A stretch of DNA of 64,000 nucleotides from JANMJD01 sp963847945 (GCA_963847945.1 CAWKBX010000020.1:434001-498000), one strand, 5' to 3'; positions 35,084 through 44,765 are shown, counted from the stretch's first letter. Notes: generated by a model from the letters alone, not told the origin. Program-made: numbers and translations.

Positions 35084-36606
35084 GGGTGACACTTCGATCC
35101 GGTGCAGGTCGTCGTAGGTGCCGACGTCGTGGTTGTCGGGCGAGTAGTCGTCGTGGCGGCCCGAGTCGTCGTCGTGGCAGGCCTGGTGGTTGTCACCGCG
35201 ATGCTGGTACTCGTCGGAACCCCGGTACTCGTCGGATCCCCGGTCATCGTCGTGTCGACGATCGTTGTCGGCGGCACATCGGTGGTGTTCGGATCAGTGG
35301 TGTTCGGATCAGTGGTCTCGGGCTCTGCGGTCGTCGTGGTCGTCGCCTGCGTCGTCGTGGGCCGCACGGTCGTCGTCGTCGCCTGCGTCGTCGTGGGCCG
35401 CACCGTGGTCGTCGTCGCCAGCGTGGTGGTTGTCGGGCGCACCGTGGTCGTTGTCGCCCGCACTGTCGTCGTCGGCGCCGGTCGGGTCGTCGGCGGCGGC
35501 GGCGGCGGCGGGGTCGGGGTCGGTGTCGATGGGCCCACCTCCGACGGATCGGGCTCCTCCTCCGGGTCTCCCGCTTGCGGCGCGTCTAACGACGACAGAT
35601 CCTCTGGTTCGGTCACGTCGCCCGACTCGTCGGGATCGGGCGGCTCGAACGGTTCCGCCGCTTCGTCGCCCGACCCATCATCGAGACGTGGATCACCAGG
35701 TTCGTCGGCGCCGGGGTTCGGGGTCGGAATTCGCCGGCCGCCGCCCGCCGACCCGCTCGCGGTCGGAGAATTCGGACGAGACACGGCGTCGGCGAGCGCC
35801 GACTCCTCGGCCACGACCTCATCGGGCGAGGCCTCGACCCCGGGAATCATCCCAAGGCCGGCCCACGGTGAGCCTTCGGTCGCATTGGTGGCCTCGTCGA
35901 ACGCCGACTCGATTGCCGCCTGGGCGATCGACGGATCAAACTCGGGTACCGGGTTTCCGTGCTCGTCGACATACACCGTGCGGTGCACGGTCCGGGTCTC
36001 GACGATCGTGTCGCGGGGGGCACCCTCGGACGCAGCCTGAATCTCGCCGTCGGGATGGGCCGAGGTGAGCGAGGCGATGCCGGCGACGAAACCAACAGTC
36101 GACACCCCAACGGCAACCACCTTGGTGGCCGCCGCGGCATGGCGACGACGTTCTCCTATCGGCGCAGCGAATGATCGCAGCCGCGCTCGGCGCGATGGTG
36201 GGGCGGCCCCCACCGTGGAGTCGGCGCCCCCGTCAGCCGACTGCGGAGGCGTCGGCCGAGGAAGGTCGGCCAACTGCCGGCGTCGAAGCTCAGGGATCGG
36301 CGTCGGCGCAAGGATCGGTGGACCGAACTCCGACGGCGGAGTGGCGGCGACTGTCGGCGGTGCCAACGGTGCGCCGAAGTTCGGAATGCTCGGCGGAGCG
36401 AGCTGCGGATCGCCGATGCCCCCCGTTGGTTGCGGAGCGGCAGGTGCCGCCCAACCCGTCGGGAGCGAGGGCGCGGCCGGCGGCGGGAGCAGCCTCCGAG
36501 TCGGCACGGGACCGTTGGGGGTCGGCACTCCCCACATGTCTGCCTCGGGCTTGATTCGCAGCGGTTGATCGTTGCTCGGCTGGTGACGGTCGGTCGGCAC
36601 GCTCAT
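35080..36606 (-). CDS. Pro/Thr-rich membrane-anchored protein with CX4C tail
   Basis: A 508-residue protein. The N-terminal third is Pro-rich and cytoplasmic; RRRHAAAATKVVAVGVSTVGFV forms the single membrane anchor near residue 165. It is followed by RTVHRTVYVDEHGNPVPEF and an acidic region. The last 170 residues are Thr-rich repeats (TTTVRPTTTQA, DPNTTDPNTTD), likely glycosylated outside the cell, and the protein ends CTGSKCHP. ATG 36606 overlaps the preceding stop by ATGA, which decides the start over the ATG at 36615. A paralogue follows immediately. No enzyme domain is visible. Confidence 0.7.
   Translation of the reverse strand: MSVPTDRHQPSNDQPLRIKPEADMWGVPTPNGPVPTRRLLPPPAAPSLPTGWAAPAAPQPTGGIGDPQLAPPSIPNFGAPLAPPTVAATPPSEFGPPILAPTPIPELRRRQLADLPRPTPPQSADGGADSTVGAAPPSRRARLRSFAAPIGERRRHAAAATKVVAVGVSTVGFVAGIASLTSAHPDGEIQAASEGAPRDTIVETRTVHRTVYVDEHGNPVPEFDPSIAQAAIESAFDEATNATEGSPWAGLGMIPGVEASPDEVVAEESALADAVSRPNSPTASGSAGGGRRIPTPNPGADEPGDPRLDDGSGDEAAEPFEPPDPDESGDVTEPEDLSSLDAPQAGDPEEEPDPSEVGPSTPTPTPPPPPPPTTRPAPTTTVRATTTTVRPTTTTLATTTTVRPTTTQATTTTVRPTTTQATTTTTAEPETTDPNTTDPNTTDVPPTTIVDTTMTGDPTSTGVPTSTSIAVTTTRPATTTTRAATTTTRPTTTTSAPTTTCTGSKCHP
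35330..35480. repeat. Thr-codon-rich tandem minisatellite inside the CX4C gene
   Basis: Units of about 33-36 bases (core GCCTGCGTCGTCGTGGGCCG on the plus strand) repeat three to four times with small differences. They encode the TTTVRPTTTQA repeats of the minus-strand gene, so copy number may vary between strains. Confidence 0.6.
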
Positions 36607-37166
36607 CCCTCGCATTCCCAGAAGCCGTCGAAGAAGACGGGATTCGCGCAGTCCTCGGGCACCGGCGGCGTCACGGCATCGGGGTCCTCAACGGGCTCGT
36701 CGCCCGGAATTTCGGCGGCAGGCGCGGGAGGCGCGGGAGCAGCGGCAGGCGCGGGAGCGGCGGCAACGGTGACCGGGGGGTCAGCCACCGTTGCCGCCTG
36801 GGGGGTCTGGGCCACCGGGGCCAGGCCGGCGTTCGACGCTGGGGTGATCGGCGGGACACCGGTCTCGACCGCGTTGACGGCCGCAGGAGCTGCCGCGGCG
36901 CTGAGTGGGTCGGGGCTCGCCGCCGGGAGGGCCGCGGCCGAATCGATGGCAATCGCCGGCGACGCGCCGGGAATCACGACAACATGATCCATCGTGATCA
37001 CCTCGGTGACGACCACCGGCGGGGAATCGACCGTCACGGTGACCGCTGGTTCGCCGGCTCCAAACCCGAGGATCGGCACATCGCCTACGACGGCCACCGC
37101 GATACCGCTGGTGGCCAGCAGCATCGCGGCGGACGCCGAGACCGCCAACGCCATTCTGTGTTCCAT
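36603..37166 (-). CDS. Small secreted Ala/Pro-rich protein, first gene of the ApbE operon
   Basis: A 187-residue protein from ATG 37166 with a GGAGG-type ribosome site. Signal peptide or anchor ALAVSASAAMLLATSGIAVAVVG, then VTVTVDSPPVVVTEVITMDHVVVIPG and an Ala/Pro/Val-rich stalk. The end is DCANPVFFDGFWECEG, two Cys residues 12 apart. It is shaped like the next two genes' products (anchor, flexible stalk, terminal Cys pair) but lacks their HRTVYV motif. Its TGA overlaps the next ATG. Confidence 0.65.
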   Translation of the reverse strand: MEHRMALAVSASAAMLLATSGIAVAVVGDVPILGFGAGEPAVTVTVDSPPVVVTEVITMDHVVVIPGASPAIAIDSAAALPAASPDPLSAAAAPAAVNAVETGVPPITPASNAGLAPVAQTPQAATVADPPVTVAAAPAPAAAPAPPAPAAEIPGDEPVEDPDAVTPPVPEDCANPVFFDGFWECEG

Positions 37167-37235
37167 GGAGGTTCCTCCGCGCCTAGACAACGCTGAGGAC
37201 ACGCCCTGACTCACATGAAGGTTTGGTTACAAAAC

Positions 37236-37264
37236 GTAATATTTATCGACATGAAACTTCTCAA
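37236..37264 (-). promoter_or_regulatory. Probable promoter of the 37166-31234 operon
   Basis: On the minus strand TTGAGA (37264-37259), a 17-base spacer and TATTAC (37241-37236) resemble -35 and -10 boxes. They lie in the most AT-rich stretch of this area, 70 bases upstream of ATG 37166. Confidence 0.4.
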
Positions 37265-37335
37265 CGTGAGATTCGCCGGTCTACTCCCTCGCGCGGTAGT
37301 CGCGCCTACCGCGCCGACCGCAATCGGCGTCGGCC

Positions 37336-38274
37336 CTACCGCCGTACGTCGAGAACGAGTTTGCCCGCGACCTGGCGTTCGAGGATCCGACGATGGGCAA
37401 CGGCGGCCTGCTCGAGTCCGACCTGCTCGACCGCGACCCGCAGCTTGCCGGCGGCAACCATCTGCAGGAGACCCGTCATCACCTCGGCGGCCTGCTTGGG
37501 CGGCTCGAGCAGCCCGGTGTAGCCCGACACCGTCAGGCCTTTGCGGTACAGGGTCCGCATGTTGAACTCGACGACCTCCCCCGCCGAGGTTCCATAGACC
37601 ACGAGCCGACCCCCCGGGGTCAGCGCATTGATCGCTTCCGACGAGTAGGGCCCGCCCAGGGCATCCAAGATGATCGTTGGGGCAAACGCCGACAATGCGG
37701 TCGCCAAACCCTGGTGATCGCCGACGACGACGTGCTCGGCCCCGTCGGCGAGCACCCCGTCAACCTTCGCCGCGTTCGACGACTGCCCCCAGACGGTCGC
37801 CCCCGTCGCTTGGGCAAGCTGTACGGCGAGCGAACCAACCCCGCCACTGGCCCCGAGCACCACGACCCGGTCGGTTGCGGTCACACGTCCACACACGTGC
37901 ACCGCGTTCCAGGCGGTCACCCCGGCAACTCCCAGCGCGGCGATCTCCGCCAGATGCCGGTCGTCCGACAACGGGTGGATCGCCTCGGTCGGGACCACCG
38001 CCTGCTCGGCATACACCCCTTGGCGGAGTACGCCGATGCCCCCGCCGCGGACCAGCACCGGCTGCCCGGCGACGAATCCGGTTCCCTCCGTACCCGGGGT
38101 CCACGGCAGATTCGCCCCGGCGACCCCGACATTGCCCTGCGTGATCCACACATCAAGCGGGTTGACCGAGGCGTATGCCATCTCGACCAATACCTCGCCG
38201 TCACCGGCAACGGGGGAATCGACGGTGTCGAGGCTGAGGGCTCCGCCGATCTGATGAAGTCGTGCTGCGCGCAT
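37336..38274 (-). CDS. Quinone oxidoreductase / zinc-free alcohol dehydrogenase
   Basis: A 312-residue medium-chain dehydrogenase of the QOR group: MRAARLHQIGGALSLDTVDSP, NPLDVWITQGNVG, VCGRVTATDRVVVLGASGGVGSLAVQLAQATG (NADPH site) and ILDALGGPYSSEAI. Cys ligands for zinc are absent. Family members reduce quinones or alpha,beta-unsaturated carbonyls with NADPH. The start is ATG 38274, since the open frame above begins with TTG 38283. Confidence 0.85.
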   Translation of the reverse strand: MRAARLHQIGGALSLDTVDSPVAGDGEVLVEMAYASVNPLDVWITQGNVGVAGANLPWTPGTEGTGFVAGQPVLVRGGGIGVLRQGVYAEQAVVPTEAIHPLSDDRHLAEIAALGVAGVTAWNAVHVCGRVTATDRVVVLGASGGVGSLAVQLAQATGATVWGQSSNAAKVDGVLADGAEHVVVGDHQGLATALSAFAPTIILDALGGPYSSEAINALTPGGRLVVYGTSAGEVVEFNMRTLYRKGLTVSGYTGLLEPPKQAAEVMTGLLQMVAAGKLRVAVEQVGLEQAAVAHRRILERQVAGKLVLDVRR

Positions 38275-38284
38275 AGCAGGCAAG

Positions 38285-39286
38285 CTAATCGCCCACGCCC
38301 GCCACGAAGTCCTCGATCAACCCGGCCAGCTCGATCGGGGTATCGCCTTGCACACTGTGGCCGGCCTGCTCGATGCGTTCGATCCGAGCCGTCGGGAGGA
38401 GCTCCCGCAACCGGTCTTCGTCAGCATCGTCGACGACCGACTGCGGCAACATTCCCCGCACCAGCATCAACCGACCGGCGAAGCCGGCGATGACGTCCCA
38501 CAACGGCGAGTAGGCCGTCTCGAGGCGATCGGCGTCGCCGTCGGACGGACCCGGTGCCGCGGCGTCAGGCTTCGCGGCAGAGGGCGGGGCGGCGGCGGGC
38601 GGGGCATCAAGTGGATTCGGGGCGTCGAACCGTCGATAACGCCAGACCCAGGAACCATCGTCGAGCTGCAATGCGTTGTGAAGGATTCCGCGCCGCAGCG
38701 ACGCCTCGGTGCGGGTCGGGTTGTGTTCGATGGTGCGGGCGAGAATCTCGGCGAAGCTCGGGAAGGTCTTGGGACCGTTGACGAAGTTGCTGATCGCCCG
38801 GGACTTGTGAGCATTCACCCCGGGGGTGATGTCGACAAGCACCAACGACGGCACCAGGTCGGGGCGCTGGCCGGCAAGGGCGATCGATGTCATCCCCCCC
38901 AACGACATGCCGATCACGCATGTCGCCTGCGGAGCCAGCGCCTCGATCACCTTGGCCACATCGCGGGCATTGCCCGGGGCCGACAACTGGCCCTCGGGAT
39001 GATCGCCCGGCCCATCGGAGTACCCATGGCCGGGCAAGTCGACGGCGATCATCGGCCGCCCCAACGCCAACGCAACCGTGTCCCAGGTGTGGGCGTTCTG
39101 CGCCCCGCCATGGACAAAGACCAGCTCGGGTTCGCCCCTTCCCCAGATCAGCGCGCTGAGCCGACGCCCATCGCCCATCTCGACGAACTCTCGGCGCACC
39201 GTCGGTGGACCTTCGTAGGCGATGCCATATTCGGCCGCGTTCTCGTGGAACAGCCCGAACTCGTCGTACTCGACCCGCTCGATCAT
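38285..39286 (-). CDS. Alpha/beta hydrolase
   Basis: A 333-residue alpha/beta hydrolase. The oxyanion region is FVHGGAQNAHTWD, the nucleophile elbow CVIGMSLGG, and the catalytic His is in QAGHSVQGDTP near the C-terminus. An Ala/Pro-rich insert (PPAAAPPSAAKPDAAAPG) sits in the cap region. ATG 39286 has GGGGG 8 bases upstream; ATG 39301 is five codons earlier. Substrate unknown. Ten bases upstream of the quinone oxidoreductase start, so probably co-transcribed with it. Confidence 0.8.
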   Translation of the reverse strand: MIERVEYDEFGLFHENAAEYGIAYEGPPTVRREFVEMGDGRRLSALIWGRGEPELVFVHGGAQNAHTWDTVALALGRPMIAVDLPGHGYSDGPGDHPEGQLSAPGNARDVAKVIEALAPQATCVIGMSLGGMTSIALAGQRPDLVPSLVLVDITPGVNAHKSRAISNFVNGPKTFPSFAEILARTIEHNPTRTEASLRRGILHNALQLDDGSWVWRYRRFDAPNPLDAPPAAAPPSAAKPDAAAPGPSDGDADRLETAYSPLWDVIAGFAGRLMLVRGMLPQSVVDDADEDRLRELLPTARIERIEQAGHSVQGDTPIELAGLIEDFVAGVGD

Positions 39287-39425
39287 CCGAGATACCCCCA
39301 TGTGCCGTGGAAATCGGAGTCCCGCGTCGGGATTCCGGCCTTCGCCCGGCAGGCTAGAACGTCGCGGCCGTCCGCCACGATGCCGTCCAACTCCACCCCC
39401 TGTGGCCTCCCCGATCGCTGGACCA

Positions 39426-41241
39426 ATGATCCTCGTTGATGCCGAACGCCTGGTTGCCTCGCGACCCAACCGACCGCTGTTCACCGACCTCTCCCTGACG
39501 GTCTCCACCGGCGATCGGTTGGGCATCGTCGGGATCAATGGCTGCGGCAAATCGACGCTGATGCGCATCCTCGTCGGCGAGATCGACCCCGAGGGCGGCG
39601 CGGTCCGCCGCGGCCGGGGGGCCCGCATCGGCTGGCTTCCACAGGCTCCCCTTCTTCCGGCCGGTTCGGTGCGCAACGCCATCGGGGAAGGTTGGGAGGC
39701 CGAGGCGATGCTCGACCGACTCGGCATGGCAGGCCTCGTCGATGCCGACACGACCACCCTGTCGGGGGGGCAGACCAAACGGGTTGCCCTGGCCCGGCTG
39801 CTGGCCAACGAGCACGACTTGTTGGTCCTCGACGAACCGACCAACCATCTCGATCTCGACGCGATCGGCTTCCTCGAGGACCGGCTGGCGGCCTTCCCGG
39901 GCGGGCTGATTCTGGTCACCCACGACCGCCACGTACTCGACCGGGTGACCAATCGGGTGCTCGAACTCGACCGGGGTACCGGCTACCTGCACATCCCCGA
40001 AGGCTGGACTGCCGGGTCGGGCTATGCCGCCTACCTGGCCGGACGCGCCGAGCGCGAGGAACAGGCCGCCAACGCCGAGGCCAGCCGCAAGATCCTCGCC
40101 CGAAAGGAGCTGGCCTGGTTACGACGAGGTGCACCCGCCCGCACCCGCAAGCCGAAGGCCCGCATCGACTCGGCGACGGCGATCGTCGAGGGCAAGGCTG
40201 CCGCCCCGGCCCGCTCCGGCTCACTCAATCTCGGTCTCGGTACGTCCCGACTCGGATCGAAGGGCGTCGAGATCACCGATGTCAGCTTCTCGTGGCCCGA
40301 CGGAACCCCGGTCCTCAACCGCATCAACCACCTGTTCGAACCCGGCGACCGCCTGGGCATCGTCGGGGCGAACGGGGCCGGAAAGTCGACGCTGCTCGAC
40401 TTGATCGCCGGCCGCCTGACCCCCAACGCCGGGACGATCGACCGAGGGGCCACCGTCAAGATCGGTTACTACGACCAACTCGGCCGCCAACTCGATCTCA
40501 CCCAGCGGGTACGCGAGGCCGTCGCCGGGCCGCATCAAGCCGAGCCGTCACGCGAACAGGTCGTGTTGATGGAGCGGTTCTGGTTCAACGACGACGCCCA
40601 GTTCGCCCCGATCGGCACCTTGTCGGGTGGTGAGCGCCGCCGCCTGCAGCTGCTGTTGACCCTGGTCGAGCAGCCCAACGTTCTGCTCCTCGACGAGCCG
40701 ACCAACGACCTCGATCTCGACACCTTGCGAGCCATCGAGGACTTCCTCGAGGACTGGGCCGGGGCGATGGTGGTGGTCAGCCACGACCGGGCGTTCCTGG
40801 AGCGGACCGTCGATGAGGTGATCGCCCTCGACGGCGAGGGTGGGGCCCGCGAAATCCGCGGTGGCGTGGCCGGTTGGCTGGCCGAACGAGCCGCCGCCAA
40901 GCAGGGCGGACCGCTCAAGGCCCAGCCGGCCCGGGTCACCGCCACACCGCCGGCGGCATCGTCATCGACGCCATCGCCCGACGCATCCGCGGGCCTCCGT
41001 GGACCGACGCGCAGCCCGAGCACCTTGCGGCGGTTGATCACCCAGGCCGAGCGAGAGATGGCCGCCGCAGCCGCGCATCGTGACGTGCTCGTGGCCCGCC
41101 TGAGTGCGGTTGCGGCCGACCACGTCAAGCTGAACGAGGTCGGGGCCGAGCTGGCGATAGCCCATGAACGCGTCGCGTTCGACCGAGGAGTCGTGGATGG
41201 CCCTTGCCGGCGAAGCCGAGGCCCTCGGGCTCGACGTGTAG
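39426..41241 (+). CDS. ABC-F family ATPase (Uup-like), C-terminal frameshift
   Basis: Two ABC cassettes in one chain: Walker A GINGCGKST, signature LSGGQ, Walker B LLVLDEPTNHLDLD; then GANGAGKST, LSGGE, LLLDEPTNDLDLD. No membrane segments. ABC-F proteins act on the ribosome (translation factors, antibiotic protection) or, as Uup, on DNA and ribosomes. The linker after the first cassette is basic (ARTRKPKAR), and the C-terminal coiled coil (EREMAAAAAHRDVLVARL) suggests the Uup class. Near 41178 an extra T shifts the frame; the conserved tail EESWMALAGEAEALGLDV reads on to TAG 41239-41241. Confidence 0.85.
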
Positions 41242-41274
41242 GTCACAGCCCGTCCGGTGCGCTAGACCACACAG

Positions 41275-41646
41275 ATGAACGCCGACGACATCAGTGCCCT
41301 CGAAGACCGACGCTGCGACGCCACCGTCGCCGGTGACATCGAGGCGCTTGCTGAGATATACGCCGACGACCTGCGCTACACGCACTCCCATGGGGGCATG
41401 GATAGCAAGCAGACGATGATCTCAAACCTCGCCAATGGCGTCTTCGTCTACCGGGAGATCCACCGGTCCGATGTCGTCGTCACGATGTTCGGCAATACCG
41501 CCGTGGTGACCGGTCGGGCGCGGCTCGAGCTGACGGCTGCGGGAGCCGAGCGCACGGTGCATTGCCGCTACACGAACGTCTGGGCCGAGTTCGCTGGACG
41601 CTGGCAGTTCGTCGCGTGGCAGTCGACACCCGTTCCGGCGAGTTGA
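41275..41646 (+). CDS. NTF2-like (SnoaL/DUF4440) protein
   Basis: A 123-residue cone-fold protein: MNADDISALEDRRCDATVAGDIEALAEIYADDLRYTHSHGG, then GNTAVVTGRARLELTAAG and CRYTNVWAEFAGRWQFVAWQSTP. This is the typical DUF4440 layout, used by small enzymes or ligand-binding proteins; function unknown. It begins 33 bases after the ABC-F stop. Confidence 0.8.
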   Translation: MNADDISALEDRRCDATVAGDIEALAEIYADDLRYTHSHGGMDSKQTMISNLANGVFVYREIHRSDVVVTMFGNTAVVTGRARLELTAAGAERTVHCRYTNVWAEFAGRWQFVAWQSTPVPAS

Positions 41647-41822
41647 TACACGAATATCTTTCCGCCCGCGAGTTCACCAACGGTGAGTGGCCACCCACGC
41701 TCCACCGTGGTCAATGATGGGCCGTTGAGTTCATAGTATTCATCAAGAGCAGAGAAATATCATCGGGTCCGCAGCAGGGTGTCGTTGCGGAAGGTGAGTG
41801 AAATCCGCTGGAATCTTCGCCG

Positions 41823-43208
41823 GTGGAATCGACGGTAGGAAAGGTTTCGGACGTGTCCGAGCTCGGACTGGTCAACCATGCATCGCTGATGGTCTCCACG
41901 TCCCACGCGCTGTTGATCAGCGACCCATGGGTAGACGGCAGTGCGTTCAACGATGGATGGGATCTCCTGGTGCCGAGTGCGCCACCGGACCTGACCGCCG
42001 ATACCCGCCCATTGTTCGTCTGGTACTCCCACGAACACCCCGACCACTTCGCCCCCAGGTGGCTGCGAGGTCTCGATGAGCGGGTCAAGGCGCGTACCAC
42101 GGTGCTGTTCCAGGACACGATCGACCACCGCGTCGCCGACTTCTGCCGATCTGCCGGCCTGAGGACCATCGAGATGGCCGACGGCTCCACCCATCAACTG
42201 GCCGCCGACCTGCAGGTGACGTGCGGAGCGGTGTGGGAGTACGACTCGTGGCTGCTGGTCAAGGTCCCCGAGATGACCTTGCTCAATCTCAATGACTGCC
42301 GGGTCATCGACCCCGACGCGCTCGCGGTGCTCGCCCGCCAGGTTGGGCCAATCGACATCCTCGCCACCCAGTTCAGCTATGCGTCGTGGAAGGGCGGCCC
42401 GGAGCACACCGCCCTACGCCGCCACTACGCCGACGACAAGCTCCGCCAGGTTCGCCGACAGGTCGAAGCGCTCAAGCCCCGATGGGTGCTGCCGTTCGCG
42501 AGCTTCATGTACTTCTCGCATGCCGAGAACCGGTACATGAACGACGCGCTCAACACCATCGACGCGACGGTCGCCACCATCGAGCAGACCGCGGCCCAGC
42601 CGATGGTGTTGTATCCCGGCCAGCGTTGGGCTGCCGGATCTATACATGACCCCAACCCGGCGATCGCCTGTTGGCGCGAGGCCTTCGACCTCCACACGAG
42701 AACGTTCCGCGAGAGTGCGACGGTTGCCCGCGACGATCTGATCGCATCGGCGGCGGCGTTTCGGCGGCATCTGCACACGTTCAACAACCGGTTGTTTCTT
42801 ACCGGGCTGCGCTATGCCCCGGTCGGTGGATTCCTGCGCCCGGTCACCATCGGGCTCTACGACTACCCCGGTGAGGCCTTCGAGTTCTCGACATGGAAGG
42901 GCTTGCGACCAACGACCAAGGTGCCAGCGGCCTGGATGCACAGCTCGAGCCTTGACTTCATCTTCTCGCACGGGTTCGGATTCGACACCCTGCTGGTCAA
43001 CGGGCGATTCCAGGCCGATACCGACGGATTCCGCCGGCTGTCGCGAGCATTCGGCATCACGGTCATCAACAACACCGGGCGCAAGGTCGGCTGGGCGGCG
43101 ATCAACGACGCGAGGTACTTCATCTCGCTCCTCAGGACGGTCCGCAACTTCTCGGACAATTCACAAGCTGCCGAGCGCGGCGAGGACTTGGCCCCGTTCG
43201 CCGCCTGA
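41823..43208 (+). CDS. MBL-fold metallo-hydrolase
   Basis: A 461-residue protein with a metallo-beta-lactamase fold: LLISDPWVDGSAF, the zinc motif YSHEHPDHF (HxHxDH) near residue 70, LLNLNDCRV and a late WAAGSIHDPNPA. The C-terminal half (HTFNNRLFLTGLRYAPVGG...) is an extra domain of unclear kind, perhaps for ligand binding. Comparable architectures include UlaG-like lactonases and CMP-sialate hydroxylase-like enzymes. The start could also be the GTG at 41853. The 176 bases before it hold nothing recognisable. Confidence 0.75.
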   Translation: MESTVGKVSDVSELGLVNHASLMVSTSHALLISDPWVDGSAFNDGWDLLVPSAPPDLTADTRPLFVWYSHEHPDHFAPRWLRGLDERVKARTTVLFQDTIDHRVADFCRSAGLRTIEMADGSTHQLAADLQVTCGAVWEYDSWLLVKVPEMTLLNLNDCRVIDPDALAVLARQVGPIDILATQFSYASWKGGPEHTALRRHYADDKLRQVRRQVEALKPRWVLPFASFMYFSHAENRYMNDALNTIDATVATIEQTAAQPMVLYPGQRWAAGSIHDPNPAIACWREAFDLHTRTFRESATVARDDLIASAAAFRRHLHTFNNRLFLTGLRYAPVGGFLRPVTIGLYDYPGEAFEFSTWKGLRPTTKVPAAWMHSSSLDFIFSHGFGFDTLLVNGRFQADTDGFRRLSRAFGITVINNTGRKVGWAAINDARYFISLLRTVRNFSDNSQAAERGEDLAPFAA

Positions 43209-43252
43209 ATCGGGCCGCCTGAATCGCTCTCGGCAGTTCCTCCGAAGCCCGG

Positions 43253-44680
43253 TCAGGCGAAGCCGCCGGAACCGAAGATCTGCGATCGATGCTCTGTCAC
43301 CGCGCCGAGCACGCCGGCGAGCCGGGCAATGTTCTCGCAGAAGCGATCGGTATCGGCCAGCGAGTGCTGCACCGACAGCGTCCATTGCTCACTCTTGCCC
43401 CACGGCGGCAGGAACACCCCGCCGTTGTGTTGCACCAGGAAGTGGCAATGGCTCAGGGCGGTATCGATCGCCAGAAACTGGCGGTAGTTGCATGGCGGGG
43501 TGTCGCCGAAGACGAGCGATCCCTTCAGCCCGGTGATGTGGCCGTGGACCGGTACTCCGGCGGCGGTCAGGAGCTCGAGCGATGTTTCGAGCATCACCCG
43601 CCCCAGCCGTTCCCCGTGCTCATACGCCGAGGGGTCGAGGATCTCGGTGAGCACGGCGCGGGCCGCGGCCATCGTCAACGGGTTGCCGTTGAACGTCCCG
43701 ACCTGGTCGTAGCGGCCGTCGCCGATCGCCGCCATGATCTCGGCGGTCGCGCCGATCGCCCCGCACGGCAGACCCCCGCCCAGCGCCTTGGCGAGACAGA
43801 CGATGTCGGGAGTGACCCCGTACTTGGCCGTGCAACCACCCCAATGGACGGTCAAGCCCGTCTTGACCTCGTCGAAGGTCAGCAGCACGCCGTACCGCCG
43901 GGTGAGCTCGCGCACCCCCGCCAAGTACCCAGGTTCAGGCTCGATGATCCCGGCGTTCATCAACATCGGTTCCATGATCATCCCGGCGATGCGGTCGCCC
44001 TCGGCCACGAGCAGCCGCTCCAGGGCCTCGAGATCGTTGAACGGCACGATTCGCACCAGCTCAGCCGTCGATCGCGGGACACCGCCTCCTGGGATGCGGT
44101 GGGGGTTCTCGGTCGGCCCGAGCTGATCGACCGATCGGAAGATCGAGACCATCACCGAGTCGTGATGCCCGTGGTACGAACCCTCGATCTTGACGATCAG
44201 GTCGCGTCCCGTGATACAGCGCATGAGATGGACGGCATCCATCGTCGCCTCGCTGCCCGAGTTGCCGAACCGCCACATCGGCAGACCGAACCGACGGGCC
44301 AACTCCTCGGCAACAACGATGGCATCTTCGACCGGTTGAGCGAAGTGGGTTCCCTGGCCGACCCGCCGACTGACGGCAGCGACGATCGCCGGGTGGGCGT
44401 GACCCACCGCCATCACCCCGTAGCCCCCGTGAAGATCGACATACTCGGTGCCATCGGCATCCCAGATCCGCGAACCCTCGCCGCGCTCGACCCACACCGG
44501 CACCGGACGGCTCGACATCCAGCTCGATGTCACTCCCCCCGCCAACGACCCCTTGGCCCGTTCGAACAACTCGCTCGATCGTCGGGTACGGGCCAGGAAC
44601 CGCTGCTCCTCGGCGGCGACCAACCCGTCGATCGACCACTCGGCCCCAGACTCGACCGCTGGATCGACAACCATCGACAT
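43253..44680 (-). CDS. Class-III aminotransferase, glutamate-1-semialdehyde aminomutase-like
   Basis: PLP enzyme of 475 residues. It has RPVPVWVERGEGSRIWDADGTEYVDLHGGYG, FGNSGSEATMDAVHLMR, LLTFDEVKTGLTVHWGG (PLP-binding Asp) and CLAKALGGGLPCGAIGA with the Schiff-base Lys. This is the fold of HemL and of acetylornithine-type aminotransferases. HemL itself is shorter and lacks the 40-residue N-terminal extension, so haem synthesis is not assured; a dedicated amino-acid or polyamine role is equally possible. ATG 44680. Confidence 0.8.
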   Translation of the reverse strand: MSMVVDPAVESGAEWSIDGLVAAEEQRFLARTRRSSELFERAKGSLAGGVTSSWMSSRPVPVWVERGEGSRIWDADGTEYVDLHGGYGVMAVGHAHPAIVAAVSRRVGQGTHFAQPVEDAIVVAEELARRFGLPMWRFGNSGSEATMDAVHLMRCITGRDLIVKIEGSYHGHHDSVMVSIFRSVDQLGPTENPHRIPGGGVPRSTAELVRIVPFNDLEALERLLVAEGDRIAGMIMEPMLMNAGIIEPEPGYLAGVRELTRRYGVLLTFDEVKTGLTVHWGGCTAKYGVTPDIVCLAKALGGGLPCGAIGATAEIMAAIGDGRYDQVGTFNGNPLTMAAARAVLTEILDPSAYEHGERLGRVMLETSLELLTAAGVPVHGHITGLKGSLVFGDTPPCNYRQFLAIDTALSHCHFLVQHNGGVFLPPWGKSEQWTLSVQHSLADTDRFCENIARLAGVLGAVTEHRSQIFGSGGFA

Positions 44681-44765
44681 GACGCTGAACCTCCCGTGGG
44701 ATGCCCTACCCGGGCGCGGAATTCGACTGACTCGTCAGTCAACATAGCTGATCGTCGAAACAAAA

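Noticed and set aside
38285..39952. N-terminal extension of the alpha/beta hydrolase to 39952
   Set aside because: The added 220 residues are antisense to the ABC-F ATPase; the real start is near 39286.
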